Assembly: GCF_014841115.1 (NCBI RefSeq) | Contig: NZ_JACYTP010000001.1 | Location: forward strand, 248,001-312,000 | Source of the DNA: Photobacterium arenosum | GTDB taxonomy: Bacteria; Pseudomonadota; Gammaproteobacteria; Enterobacterales; Vibrionaceae | DNA length: 64,000 bases | Direction: 5' to 3' | Shown: one piece after another, positions 18,048 to 26,439 of the stretch | Position numbering within the stretch: the stretch's first letter is position 1 | Layout of the letters: each line of letters starts with the position of its first letter | Position numbers and translations under genes: made by a program | Notes under the pieces: generated by a model | The model's database searches: none | What the model was told of the DNA's origin: nothing | Seen by the model: the letters and a program-made list of their open reading frames with translations, nothing else

Positions 18048-18686
18048 TCATTTCTTCTTTTTAGGCTGAACAAAGTCACGGGTTGAATCGACAATCGCCA
18101 CGTCTTTTGTGAAATTCTCACCAAGCACAACATCTTTGCCTTCCACTAATGCAAAATCGGTTAGTGCGTTAAGATCACCCAGAATGGTTCTTACCTGGAC
18201 AATGGCTGATTTAGTGTCCTCTTTTCCCGACCACCGGGTCACGGGTAATTCGAAGTCCATACCGCGAGCAGTAAATTTGACCCATTCATTACCATCACGC
18301 TCGAAAGGAACCAGTGAGGTCACACCAAGAGTCGATGCTTTTTGTTCCTGGTTAATCCGTACTTTCACGAACTGCTTTGCCGGACTCAGCCACACCCACT
18401 CGTGCTGACCCAGGATCAACTTGCCATCGCGCGTTTTCACTTTCTTTGGCTGCGCCTTAACGGCAGGGGGCTGAGTGTTAGCTGTTTGAGGCGTGGTTTC
18501 CGCAGGCGTGACAACAACCGGTGCGGACGGAACCACCTTAGCTGATTCAGATTGCTTCTCCGGCACTGACGTTATGGATTTATCAGTTTGAGCCACGTCC
18601 ACACTCTGATCTGAGGTCTGAGTCGAAGGAGAAGACACACAACCCGACAGAAGAGATATTACAAACAAAAAGAGCAATTTTTTCAT
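18048..18686 (-). CDS. Lipoprotein with degenerate retropepsin-like (RimB/PF05618-type) domain
   Basis: The frame is open to 18848, but MKKLLFLFVISLLSGC at 18686 is a clean lipoprotein signal (C16), so I start there; 212 residues. Residues 17-85 are a Ser/Thr/Pro-rich linker. From about residue 88 the sequence follows the so-called ATP-dependent zinc protease family, now seen as retropepsin-like: LGQHEWVWL, LVPFERDGNEWVKF, ELPVTRWSG and a final VDSTRDFV. The family's catalytic Asp-Thr-Gly reads N112-Q113-E114 here, so it is probably inactive as a protease. It may bind a peptide or the cell wall instead. It lies 58 bases after the phosphotransferase gene. Confidence 0.75.
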   Translation of the reverse strand: MKKLLFLFVISLLSGCVSSPSTQTSDQSVDVAQTDKSITSVPEKQSESAKVVPSAPVVVTPAETTPQTANTQPPAVKAQPKKVKTRDGKLILGQHEWVWLSPAKQFVKVRINQEQKASTLGVTSLVPFERDGNEWVKFTARGMDFELPVTRWSGKEDTKSAIVQVRTILGDLNALTDFALVEGKDVVLGENFTKDVAIVDSTRDFVQPKKKK

Positions 18687-18744
18687 ACGGCTGCCACTAA
18701 AGGTCGAGAATACGCGCATATTGTAAACAATTTGGCGACATCTC

Positions 18745-19650
18745 TCAAAATATCCTGCCAGTCCTTTTAGATAAGACATGGTATTCCTGCAGTTTATACA
18801 TGAAGCTTTGCTCATCATACCAGCCGATATTTGATGCATGTTTTGCATCGTCCCAGAGGCTTAAATACCAGCGCCGCATTTCATAACCTTCGGCAAGGGG
18901 ATATTTCGCCACATAACGAGCAATGAGATCCAATTCAGGACGAATATCATTTAAATGGAACACATCAAACTCCCGATGCTTTATGCCGGCATCGGCAGGA
19001 TCAAGAATTGCCGCCACTTTAAACGTCTTTGCATCAAAAAGGACATTCGCTAAATGACAATCATCATGCACAAAAGATGGCTTTTCATTCATGGGTTCCA
19101 ATACATGCTGACGGTCATCCCAGAGTTTTTCGAAATGATTTTTCAGCTCCGCTGAGAAAGGGGATTCTCTGTCTAATACGTACTGAAATACCGGGTCCAT
19201 CCATATTTCAAATGCAGGTATTATCTGGGAATCATACTTATTCTCTGCTATTTCAAACCCCTCATCATGGGGTTGATTGTGCATATTAATAAGAATGTCT
19301 GTAAAATGTTCAGAAAATACCTTCAGTGCATGTGCTTCATTCGGTAGTTCATTTGCCGGGACACCCTCCACCCACTCCATAACAATAAATTCATGCCCTT
19401 CTTCACAGCCAAAAAATAAAATTTCAGGCACTTTACAATCGACCATTGATCTTAAGCGATTAAGAGAATTAATTTCCTGACTCAGCCGGCCAGCCTGCCG
19501 GCAAAATTTGATAACCACTCGTCGTTTCTCTGTAGCAAGAAATGCAACCCAACCATAAAAAGTAGATTGCAGGTTACAAAAATCAGGGCAACTGCTAAAC
19601 AGAGCACGAAAAGCGTTAACCGCAATTCTGTTAAGTTGAGGTTCTTGCAT
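18745..19650 (-). CDS. APH/aminoglycoside-phosphotransferase-like kinase
   Basis: The 301-residue protein has the APH kinase fold: an N-lobe with RRVVIKFCRQ (ATP-binding Lys), FIVMEWVEGVPA as hinge, the catalytic loop FVHDDCHLANVLFD (HxDxxxxN) and ILDPADAGIKHREFD as the metal-binding DxD-like segment. Such kinases phosphorylate small molecules such as choline, homoserine, sugars or antibiotics. The substrate is unknown, and there is no reason to assume antibiotic resistance. Its 3' end is close to the lipoprotein gene on the same strand. Confidence 0.82.
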   Translation of the reverse strand: MQEPQLNRIAVNAFRALFSSCPDFCNLQSTFYGWVAFLATEKRRVVIKFCRQAGRLSQEINSLNRLRSMVDCKVPEILFFGCEEGHEFIVMEWVEGVPANELPNEAHALKVFSEHFTDILINMHNQPHDEGFEIAENKYDSQIIPAFEIWMDPVFQYVLDRESPFSAELKNHFEKLWDDRQHVLEPMNEKPSFVHDDCHLANVLFDAKTFKVAAILDPADAGIKHREFDVFHLNDIRPELDLIARYVAKYPLAEGYEMRRWYLSLWDDAKHASNIGWYDEQSFMYKLQEYHVLSKRTGRIF

Positions 19651-19839
19651 AGATATCCTTTCTTATAGCCACATCAATAAATAGCTAATCTGCAAGCTCT
19701 AAATACATCGAAAAATCAAATGTAATCATTCGATTTTGTAGAAAAATGATCAGATATAAAAGCCATTAAGCTTAACTTCGCGATATATCCCCCAAAAAAG
19801 GTAAAAGTATGGCTAATAATTATAAAAAGGAAATAATCT

Positions 19840-20082
19840 CTAATTACGATGAGAATCAATGGCAATACCCATACAATCTGACAGGGCTTTAAGTTGTGCA
19901 TCATCATCCAAATGTATTGACCATTGCACGCCACTCCCTGTTGCTGTAATGATATTTGGTTGTCTTAGCAACCGGATATCATCGGCCCTTGCCTGCAAAG
20001 TCACTTTACCCGTCCCTTCAAGACGAATAACCAACTCATGCTGATTAGCTACAATCCTACCCTGGCTGAATGTCAGAATCAT
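19840..20082 (-). CDS. Small conserved protein (probably DUF3389)
   Basis: The 80-residue protein starts MILTFSQGRIVANQHELVIR and is a predicted beta-rich cytosolic domain. I recall this pattern from the vibrio DUF3389 group, without certainty. The ribosome site AAGGA lies inside the end of the upstream thioesterase, and the start overlaps its stop (ATGA), so both are translated together. No function is known. Confidence 0.7.
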   Translation of the reverse strand: MILTFSQGRIVANQHELVIRLEGTGKVTLQARADDIRLLRQPNIITATGSGVQWSIHLDDDAQLKALSDCMGIAIDSHRN

Positions 20083-20516
20083 GCTTCGTCCTTCTTTTTA
20101 TGTTTTAGTACCGCCATAGTTAACCGGCTTGTACACACAAGATTATCCCGCTCATCGGTGATAGTAATTTGCCAGACTTGAGTCGTTGCCCCTAGGTGTA
20201 CAGGGCTGGCCGTTCCTTTAACAAAGCCAGTACGAACAACACGTACATGATTGGCATTGATATCAAGACCCACACAGTACTTATTGTCACTGACACACAT
20301 GTTAGCAGCAATCGACCCCAGAGTTTCAGCCAGAACGACCGATGCTCCACCATGCAACATACCAAAAGGCTGGTGAGTTCTTGAATCTACTGGCATTATT
20401 GCCGTCAAGCTATTGTCATCAAAGGCACTGTATTCGATGCCGAGGTGTTGAACCAGGGTGTTCACTGAGGTTTGATTTAAGTCGTTAAGATCAAATTTCT
20501 TTTGCCAAATCGACAT
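20079..20516 (-). CDS. Hotdog-fold thioesterase (MenI/YdiI/PaaI type)
   Basis: The 145-residue protein carries HQPFGMLHGGASVVLAETLGS, the hotdog helix with the catalytic Glu (E in LAET) and the HGG motif. YCVGLDINANHVRVVRTGFV forms the CoA-binding strand. This matches MenI (1,4-dihydroxy-2-naphthoyl-CoA thioesterase) and the close paralogue YbdB/EntH. Context does not separate them: no men genes are present. AAGGA lies before the ATG. It leads a two-gene unit with the DUF3389-like protein. Confidence 0.88.
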   Translation of the reverse strand: MSIWQKKFDLNDLNQTSVNTLVQHLGIEYSAFDDNSLTAIMPVDSRTHQPFGMLHGGASVVLAETLGSIAANMCVSDNKYCVGLDINANHVRVVRTGFVKGTASPVHLGATTQVWQITITDERDNLVCTSRLTMAVLKHKKKDEA

Positions 20517-20621
20517 TGCGATTCCTTATAACAAGCTAGACTGCGCCAGCATAACATCTATATAAATGGCTGATAAGCGATGTACAGGATGGCATATACT
20601 AAAAAGCGAGGAGTGAGAACT

Positions 20622-21419
20622 ATGATTGCATTTCGCCATTTACCCGTTACCAGTTTGCTGGCAAGTGCGTTACTGCTGGCTGCTTGCAGTAATTCACCCA
20701 CTGGCCGGCAACAGGTACTGCTATTCTCTGAACAGGACATGTCGCAACTGGGCGCACAGTCATTTGAAGAGATGAAAACAAAGGAAAAGATCAATACTGA
20801 TCCTCAGGTTAACACCTATGTTCAGTGTGTCACTCGCGCTTTAACTGCATCGCTTGGCCGCCAGCCAGAAGCACCAAGCTGGGAAGTGGTGGTATTCGAC
20901 AGTGATCAGGTGAACGCCTTCGCGCTGCCCGGCGGAAAAATCGGCGTGTATACCGGCCTGCTGAAAGTCGCAAAGAATCAGGATCAACTCGCAACAGTTA
21001 TCGGCCATGAGATTGGTCACGTCCTTGCCAAACACAGCAATGAGCGCTTGTCCCGCTCACAGTTAGCCAACCTTGGTTTGCAAATTTCCAGTGTCGCCCT
21101 CGGTGGCACTGAGTATCAGGAAATGGCCATGGCCGGGCTCGGGCTTGGTGTACAGTACGGCATTCTGATGCCTTATGGCCGTGCGCAGGAATCGGAGTCC
21201 GATATCATTGGGCTGCGAATGATGTCACAAGCCGGTTTCGATCCGAATCAGAGCGTGGCGCTTTGGCAAAACATGAGCAAAGCCAGCGGCGGCGGGCAAC
21301 CTCCGGAAATACTGTCAACCCACCCTTCCCATGCATCACGTATTGATGATTTACGGCGTGAAATCGGCCGTTTGCCCGTTTCAACAGCAACACATCCCAA
21401 CTGTAAAGCACCAGGCTAA
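20622..21419 (+). CDS. M48 family metalloprotease lipoprotein (LoiP/YggG-like)
   Basis: I start at the ATG at 20622, preceded by GAGGAGTGAGAAC, rather than the in-frame ATG at 20580. The 265-residue protein has a lipobox (LLLAAC, then SNSPTGRQQ). The zinc site is VIGHEIGHVLAKH (HExxH), with the third ligand Glu in ESESDIIGLRMM. HPSHASRIDDLR is the usual C-terminal M48 motif. LoiP and BepA-type proteases degrade misfolded outer-membrane proteins in the periplasm. It is a single gene with its own terminator. Confidence 0.92.
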   Translation: MIAFRHLPVTSLLASALLLAACSNSPTGRQQVLLFSEQDMSQLGAQSFEEMKTKEKINTDPQVNTYVQCVTRALTASLGRQPEAPSWEVVVFDSDQVNAFALPGGKIGVYTGLLKVAKNQDQLATVIGHEIGHVLAKHSNERLSRSQLANLGLQISSVALGGTEYQEMAMAGLGLGVQYGILMPYGRAQESESDIIGLRMMSQAGFDPNQSVALWQNMSKASGGGQPPEILSTHPSHASRIDDLRREIGRLPVSTATHPNCKAPG

Positions 21420-21424
21420 CTATC

Positions 21425-21454
21425 AAGGCATCGCAAATAGCGATGCCTTTCTGT
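21425..21454 (+). terminator. Terminator after the M48 protease
   Basis: AAGGCATCGC (21425-21434) pairs with GCGATGCCTT (21440-21449) around AAATA, followed by TCTGT. It may be shared by the convergent protease gene. Confidence 0.75.
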
Positions 21455-21494
21455 ACTGACGGCTTACAGATATCAACAATCAGCAATTATTTTC

Positions 21495-22838
21495 TTAAAG
21501 TGCGTTCCATGCATCGCCTGCTGCCCAACCCGTGCCAGGAGCATACGGTCCCCCTGAATTACACCAGTTGCTGTTCGGGTAGGGCCGGCACTGATATCTC
21601 ATCCCATCGGTCCCCAAAACAATAGTGCCTGCACCATATTGGCCCAGCCCCTCAGGATAAGCGTAATCGTAACTGCCTCCGTTCTGGCTGCCATCAGCGC
21701 TGAGTACAGATGCCTGGACCACCGCCTCAATTGCGGATTGAGAGTGATGAGCAATAAGAGACAACGTCACTTTCGCATTTCCGGGTGTACCCGCCCCGAA
21801 TTCTACCAGCACACTACAGCTTTGGTGCTGATTCAAAGAAGCCGAGGAACAAGTATCACTGACAATAACAGCTTGCTCAGCAACCCCCGCCTCCAATATA
21901 TTCACACGTGTAATGTTTGCTTGGGCCAAGCCTGTATTTTTAAATGTAAAAGCATGGCTTACCCGCTCGCCTACAGTGAAATCAGCCAAGTTTGTAATTG
22001 CATCATAAGCCAGTGAAGGGGTATCAACCTGACCGCCAATCACACTGTCAACCCACTCTCTTAGCGCAGCAATATCAGTATAAACACCATACTGACCTGG
22101 TCTCGCACATCCAATCCCCCAACTAACAATTCCCAATTGAATTATTTGATTATTGTGTTTCACAATAATGGGACCGCCACTGTCGCCCTGGCATGAATCT
22201 TTTTGGCCTTGCGGATAGCCGGCACAAAAGTTGTCGATGCCGACATTCTGATAACTGCCCCCACTTTGTTGGCAAACGTGATCACTGACGAGAGGCACTG
22301 TCACTTCTTGCAAGATTGTCGGGCTGATGCCGCCTTCCGAGAGCCGTCCGACGCCAGCAACTCTCAAATCATCACCTTCAATCACATATTGATGCAAACT
22401 GCCCGTAGCAATATCAACCGCAGGCGCATTCACATCATTATCCAGCTTAAGCACTGCGATATCATAGCTTAATGTACTGCGAACGTACTGAGGATGAATA
22501 TGAATCTGGCTGACATTAGCACGAAGTCCATCCGTGCCATTATATTGATGTGCCCCAACTTTTACCGCTAAATCCCCCGGCAAATCGCCATCAACGCAAT
22601 GCGCCGCCGTTAATACGTATCCGCCACCTAAATAACTTGCCCCGCAAAATGATCTGTTACTAAAGCGACTAGTTATCTGCGTAAAGAAGCGCCAGTCCTG
22701 GCTGATTGCATCAACGCCCCCTACAATTCTCGGTTCATATACTCGCTCAGAACCAGGATCGACAGCGGCAGAATATGCAGGAAACACCGTAAAAGCGTAT
22801 AACGCTGTTAGTGTGAAAGTGACTTTCCATTTGTTCAT
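21495..22838 (-). CDS. Secreted trypsin-like serine protease with C-terminal chitin-binding domain
   Basis: This 447-residue protein has a signal peptide (cleavage near AYSA), a short propeptide, and an activation site R37-IVGG. The S1 domain spans about 38-268, with H80 (LTAAHC), D126 (YDIAVL) and S220 (GDSGGP). D214, six residues before the serine, predicts cleavage after Lys/Arg. Residues ~275-390 are an Ig-like domain as in Vibrio Ves proteases. The last ~55 residues (YPEGLGQYGAGTIVLG to GWAAGDAWNAL) resemble a CBM73/ChtBD3-type chitin-binding module. Type II secretion is likely from family knowledge. The gene is monocistronic. Confidence 0.88.
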   Translation of the reverse strand: MNKWKVTFTLTALYAFTVFPAYSAAVDPGSERVYEPRIVGGVDAISQDWRFFTQITSRFSNRSFCGASYLGGGYVLTAAHCVDGDLPGDLAVKVGAHQYNGTDGLRANVSQIHIHPQYVRSTLSYDIAVLKLDNDVNAPAVDIATGSLHQYVIEGDDLRVAGVGRLSEGGISPTILQEVTVPLVSDHVCQQSGGSYQNVGIDNFCAGYPQGQKDSCQGDSGGPIIVKHNNQIIQLGIVSWGIGCARPGQYGVYTDIAALREWVDSVIGGQVDTPSLAYDAITNLADFTVGERVSHAFTFKNTGLAQANITRVNILEAGVAEQAVIVSDTCSSASLNQHQSCSVLVEFGAGTPGNAKVTLSLIAHHSQSAIEAVVQASVLSADGSQNGGSYDYAYPEGLGQYGAGTIVLGTDGMRYQCRPYPNSNWCNSGGPYAPGTGWAAGDAWNAL

Positions 22839-23030
22839 AAGTAATCCTCAATTTACGTTTTTCACCAAAAAGCGTACCAAGTTGCATACAGTGATGACGT
22901 TGATGGATTACAGCATTTAATGCTTGTGCCTTATTGCACTTCTGGAATTGATGTTCAAGCTAAAATGTAATTGAGCGATAATGCACTAATTTATTTCCTT
23001 CATTAATCACATTACTTTTCCCATTTAAAG

Positions 23031-23060
23031 AAAAAGCCTTCGGCTAGCGAAGGCTTTCAA
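23031..23060 (-). terminator. Terminator of the OmpA-family porin gene
   Basis: AAAGCCTTCG (23033-23042) and CGAAGGCTTT (23048-23057) form a perfect 10-bp stem. On the minus strand it is followed by TTCTTT. It lies 21 bases after the stop codon. Confidence 0.85.
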
Positions 23061-23078
23061 TGGAAATAATTTATTTAA

Positions 23079-24068
23079 CTATTTGGCACTACTGGCTGAC
23101 ATACCAGGCATATAAGCTTCTACCCGCCGGTTTTGCGCTCGTCCTTCTTCAGTGTTGTTCGTTGCAATAGGATCCCGCTCGCCAAATCCTTTAATCTCAA
23201 TTCTGTCCATACCAATACTGAAGTAGCCCGCCAGATAGCCAGCGACTGCTGCTGCCCGTTCTTCAGACAGTTTCTGATTATAAGCCGGTGTACCTGAAGC
23301 ATCTGTGTGGCCAATTACCTGAAGTTTACTGTCAGGATAATTCACTAAACGATCGGCAATGGGTTGCAGGCGCGTGATATCTTCTTGCGTTAACTGACTA
23401 CTGTCAAAGTTAAACGGCAATGCCACCCGAAGTGGCTGGATAGTCGCAGCAGGTAAAGGCGCGGGCTCTGGCAGCGGAGCCGCCTCTTCAACAACTGCCG
23501 CGGCCGCTGGTGCTCCCCAGTGATAAACCAGGCTCAAACCGTAGAAATGAATATCTGCCTTACCAGGCTCACTGCGCCCAACCTGATTGTAATATTGATA
23601 TTCTAAGCGTGTTGATACGTTGGGATTCATATAAAACTCAGCCCCAACCCCTGCAGTGCCCGATGTACCACTATCATCTGCACCATTTACCGTGTTATCG
23701 ACATTAAAGAAAAAACCGCCCGCTTTAGCATACAGATCAACAACATCTGTTACAGGCCATGTCAGCTTGGCAACTAAATCCAAACCATAAGCTTCAAAGC
23801 CACCACTGCCTAAATCATAATCGGCTTCACCAAGGTAGGTGTAACCACCCTCTAAACCAACCGAAGGAGAGAACTGATATCCCAGAAAAACGCCTCCACC
23901 CCAGTCATCTTGCCCGTAATCACTTTTCTGGCCATCAATAGCACCATCAAAATTGTTGAAATGTGTGCCACCCACTCGGGCGCCGAAATACCACGGATTC
24001 TCTGTCGCGGCGACAACTGAACCAGACAAAAAAATCGCCAACGGAACAAATTTGATTATTCGAATCAT
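23079..24068 (-). CDS. OmpA-family outer membrane protein
   Basis: The 329-residue protein has a signal peptide (cleaved near SVVAA-TE) and an eight-stranded OmpA beta-barrel over about residues 24-190 (WYFGARVGGTHF to YGLSLVYHWG). A proline/alanine-rich hinge (residues ~190-212) precedes the OmpA_C peptidoglycan-binding domain, with VIGHTDASGTPAYNQKLSEE and NRRVEAYM. It anchors the outer membrane to the cell wall. It is monocistronic with its own terminator and a long 5' region. Confidence 0.93.
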   Translation of the reverse strand: MIRIIKFVPLAIFLSGSVVAATENPWYFGARVGGTHFNNFDGAIDGQKSDYGQDDWGGGVFLGYQFSPSVGLEGGYTYLGEADYDLGSGGFEAYGLDLVAKLTWPVTDVVDLYAKAGGFFFNVDNTVNGADDSGTSGTAGVGAEFYMNPNVSTRLEYQYYNQVGRSEPGKADIHFYGLSLVYHWGAPAAAAVVEEAAPLPEPAPLPAATIQPLRVALPFNFDSSQLTQEDITRLQPIADRLVNYPDSKLQVIGHTDASGTPAYNQKLSEERAAAVAGYLAGYFSIGMDRIEIKGFGERDPIATNNTEEGRAQNRRVEAYMPGMSASSAK

Positions 24069-24476
24069 AAAATTTTCCTTGTTATTAGTTCACCACTACC
24101 TCTAAGGGTTTAGTCAGGAATATCAATTTTGGCAAGGTTATAAGCAGGTTATAGCGCGCCGATATCTTTATTAAGACATTCAGCTGAAGCGATTTTTAAG
24201 CATAATCTGTGACAAAAACCCTAAAATGGGTCTTTCTTGGTCATTCAAGTCAAAAAAATACCACTGACAGCAGGTAAATCCGCAAGGTGTCGGGTCAGGC
24301 TTTTATCAATCATGCAGATTGGCAACTTAACCCTGAATGTGCACCTACACGCACAATGTTTACATTGTAAATTCACACTGACAGAAAAATGAACAATCAA
24401 TGAGTTTGTTTATGTTCACTGTTTCAAACGGAGCGCCAGACAAGTAAAATGTCCGGCATGAGAACTAATTACAAAA
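24069..24476. other. 408-base divergent intergenic region
   Basis: This stretch lies between the OmpA-family gene (minus) and the FAD oxidoreductase (plus). I find no gene in it. Its one clear element is a pair of overlapping palindromes at 24353-24371, listed separately. The part next to ompA is the likely long 5' leader usual for ompA-type genes, but no hairpin could be assigned with confidence. Confidence 0.5.
24353..24371 (+). promoter_or_regulatory. Palindromic operator candidate upstream of the FAD oxidoreductase
   Basis: ACAATG(24353-24358)-TTTA-CATTGT(24363-24368) is a perfect 16-base dyad. It overlaps a second one, TTTACA-T-TGTAAA (24359-24371). It lies 106 bases before the start codon. 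The regulator is unknown. Confidence 0.4.
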
Positions 24477-25982
24477 ATGTTGAATTTACCGCTGATGACA
24501 ACTGAAACTGGCACAAACAAACCTTTTAGCCATCTGAAAATTGGGGTTATTGGCGGCGGAATGGCAGGTTCTACCATTGCACTTCGGCTTGCCGAGCAAG
24601 GTTTCTCTGTCAATCTTTTCGAGGAAGGGCCAAGCCTGGTTAATGGTCCTCCTATCTGCCACTTACACGCAGGTGGCAATCTGTATCGTGACATTTCAGA
24701 TGAGCAGTGTCTCCAACTGCTGACACAGTCTGTCGATACGTTAAGAGTCTATAAACACAGCGCTAATATTCGCCCCACAGTCATCGCGGTTCCGAAACAG
24801 GATCCCGGCCATCCCGACTTATTGCTTCCCCGGCTGACTTTGCTTGAACAACACTATAAAGCCTTGGTTCAGATTGATGCAGCAAATGCGGTATTGGGCG
24901 AGCCGGATGATTATTTCCGTCTCTATTATCGCGAAGATCTGGAAAGACTGGCTCAACGTGAAATGCCCGACCGTGCGACAGCGCCTGACGATTGGATGGT
25001 TCCGGTCGCAAAACACCTTGACCTGGATAATTTCAAATTCCCCATCGTACTTGTTCAGGAGTACGGCGTAAGTGTTTTTCGTTTAGCCGCCACTGTCACT
25101 CTGGGACTGGATGCGCTTCCCAGCAGCCAGGTCAGAACACATACCAAAGTCACCCATATAGAGCAGGATAGTCAGACCCATAAATGGCAAATTACTTACC
25201 GTTCTCTGGGTGAAGACAGTAGCGTTTACAACAGCCACAAAGAGGAAGTGGACTATCTGATCAATGCGTGCGGTTACCGAACCGGTACCTTAGACGATAT
25301 GGCGCATTATAAACGTAAACGTTTAGTCGAATTTAAAGCGGCCTATGTTACCCGGTGGGAAGACAGCAAAGCAGAATGGCCTGAAATTATTTTCCATGGT
25401 CAGCGTGGCACCCCGCTGGGAATGGCTCAGCTTACTCCCTACCCGGACGGCTACTTCCAATTACACGGCATGACAGAAGACATCACGCTCTTCAAAGACG
25501 GCCTGGTCAGCAGCACTGAACACAGTGCTCAACCTGTTTTAAATCCGCTATACAAAAATATGCTGAGAAACGGCTGGCAGCCCAGTGATATAGAGCAACG
25601 AACGCACAGGGCCATCGCGCATATTGCCAAACATCTGCCAGCGTATAAAACAGCCAGTGTCGGCGGCCCGCCACTGTTTGGGGCGCAACAGATTCCGGGA
25701 GACGATCCCTCTCTTCGCGCTGCCGATGTCTCGTTTGATGGATACCGCTATGCCCGCACCGAGATCGTTAAAGCGTCCTCTGCATTAACCGCCGCAGAGA
25801 TCATCATTAAAAAGCTGGTAGAAGACGGATTGATTACCGCTGAACAAAGCGGCCTGACATTGCCTCTGGAAGCTCGCTTTACAGTGACGCAGCAGCTTAG
25901 CGCTGCCACTATCACCAAAAAAGCCGAGGTATTAGCGAGCGCTCGTCAGTTTCCAGTTGCTCTAGCTTTGCCGGTTGGCTAA
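24477..25982 (+). CDS. FAD-dependent oxidoreductase of unknown substrate
   Basis: The 501-residue protein has an N-terminal FAD-binding Rossmann motif, KIGVIGGGMAGSTIALRLAEQ (24537-24599), with the acidic residue of strand 2 in VNLFEEG. YLINACGYRTGTLDD resembles the second dinucleotide-contact motif of DAO-type enzymes. No signal peptide or membrane segment is seen. I do not recognise a specific substrate. The ATG at 24477 has no clear ribosome site, and one at 24495 is also possible. It ends 64 bases from a convergent cupin gene. Confidence 0.8.
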   Translation: MLNLPLMTTETGTNKPFSHLKIGVIGGGMAGSTIALRLAEQGFSVNLFEEGPSLVNGPPICHLHAGGNLYRDISDEQCLQLLTQSVDTLRVYKHSANIRPTVIAVPKQDPGHPDLLLPRLTLLEQHYKALVQIDAANAVLGEPDDYFRLYYREDLERLAQREMPDRATAPDDWMVPVAKHLDLDNFKFPIVLVQEYGVSVFRLAATVTLGLDALPSSQVRTHTKVTHIEQDSQTHKWQITYRSLGEDSSVYNSHKEEVDYLINACGYRTGTLDDMAHYKRKRLVEFKAAYVTRWEDSKAEWPEIIFHGQRGTPLGMAQLTPYPDGYFQLHGMTEDITLFKDGLVSSTEHSAQPVLNPLYKNMLRNGWQPSDIEQRTHRAIAHIAKHLPAYKTASVGGPPLFGAQQIPGDDPSLRAADVSFDGYRYARTEIVKASSALTAAEIIIKKLVEDGLITAEQSGLTLPLEARFTVTQQLSAATITKKAEVLASARQFPVALALPVG

Positions 25983-26046
25983 ACCTTATCTGGCGGCACA
26001 GTGAAAACCAGACAACAACAGCTCCGGTGTCTTCTTGATGCCGGTT

Positions 26047-26439
26047 TTATTCAGGCAGAATTGACAGGTCATTGTAGTCAGGCGGAAAAAATACGGCCAG
26101 CCAAATGGTATTCGCGCCGGGAGCCGTCCAGCTGACCCGGTGACGGCAGTGTGCAGGAAGGTAGATACTCTGGCCTTCACGTAACCGAACGGGCAAACGG
26201 CCATCATCGAATGCCAGCTCGGCGGCACCCTGAATGACCATCACCCATTCATCTTCATTTTGATCGTACCACTCGTCAGGTGGTGTTTGGTGGCCATGGG
26301 AGATGATTCGCTCAATACGTACATCAGACGTATTAATCAGAGTCTGAAACAGCTCTTCCGGCAGGTTATCTGGTATGTCTGAAAACACATCCTGAATGCT
26401 CAGGTTGCCAGGTTGACACTTGTTGATCGTCATGAACAT
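26047..26439 (-). CDS. Cupin-domain protein
   Basis: A single cupin barrel of about 130 residues. ISHGHQTPPDEWYDQNEDEWVMV holds motif 1 with histidines and glutamates for metal (H, H, E). LREGQSIYLPAHCRHRVSWT is motif 2 with the final His. Its substrate is unknown. It overlaps the stop of the preceding coiled-coil gene (GTGATG; GTG 26442 or ATG 26439, and ATG 26433 is also possible), so the two are translationally coupled. Confidence 0.82.
   Translation of the reverse strand: MFMTINKCQPGNLSIQDVFSDIPDNLPEELFQTLINTSDVRIERIISHGHQTPPDEWYDQNEDEWVMVIQGAAELAFDDGRLPVRLREGQSIYLPAHCRHRVSWTAPGANTIWLAVFFPPDYNDLSILPE

Noticed and set aside
19716-19934. 72-codon frame in the AT-rich gap before the phosphotransferase
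   Set aside because: It overlaps the small DUF3389-like gene on the same strand in another frame and has no initiation signal.
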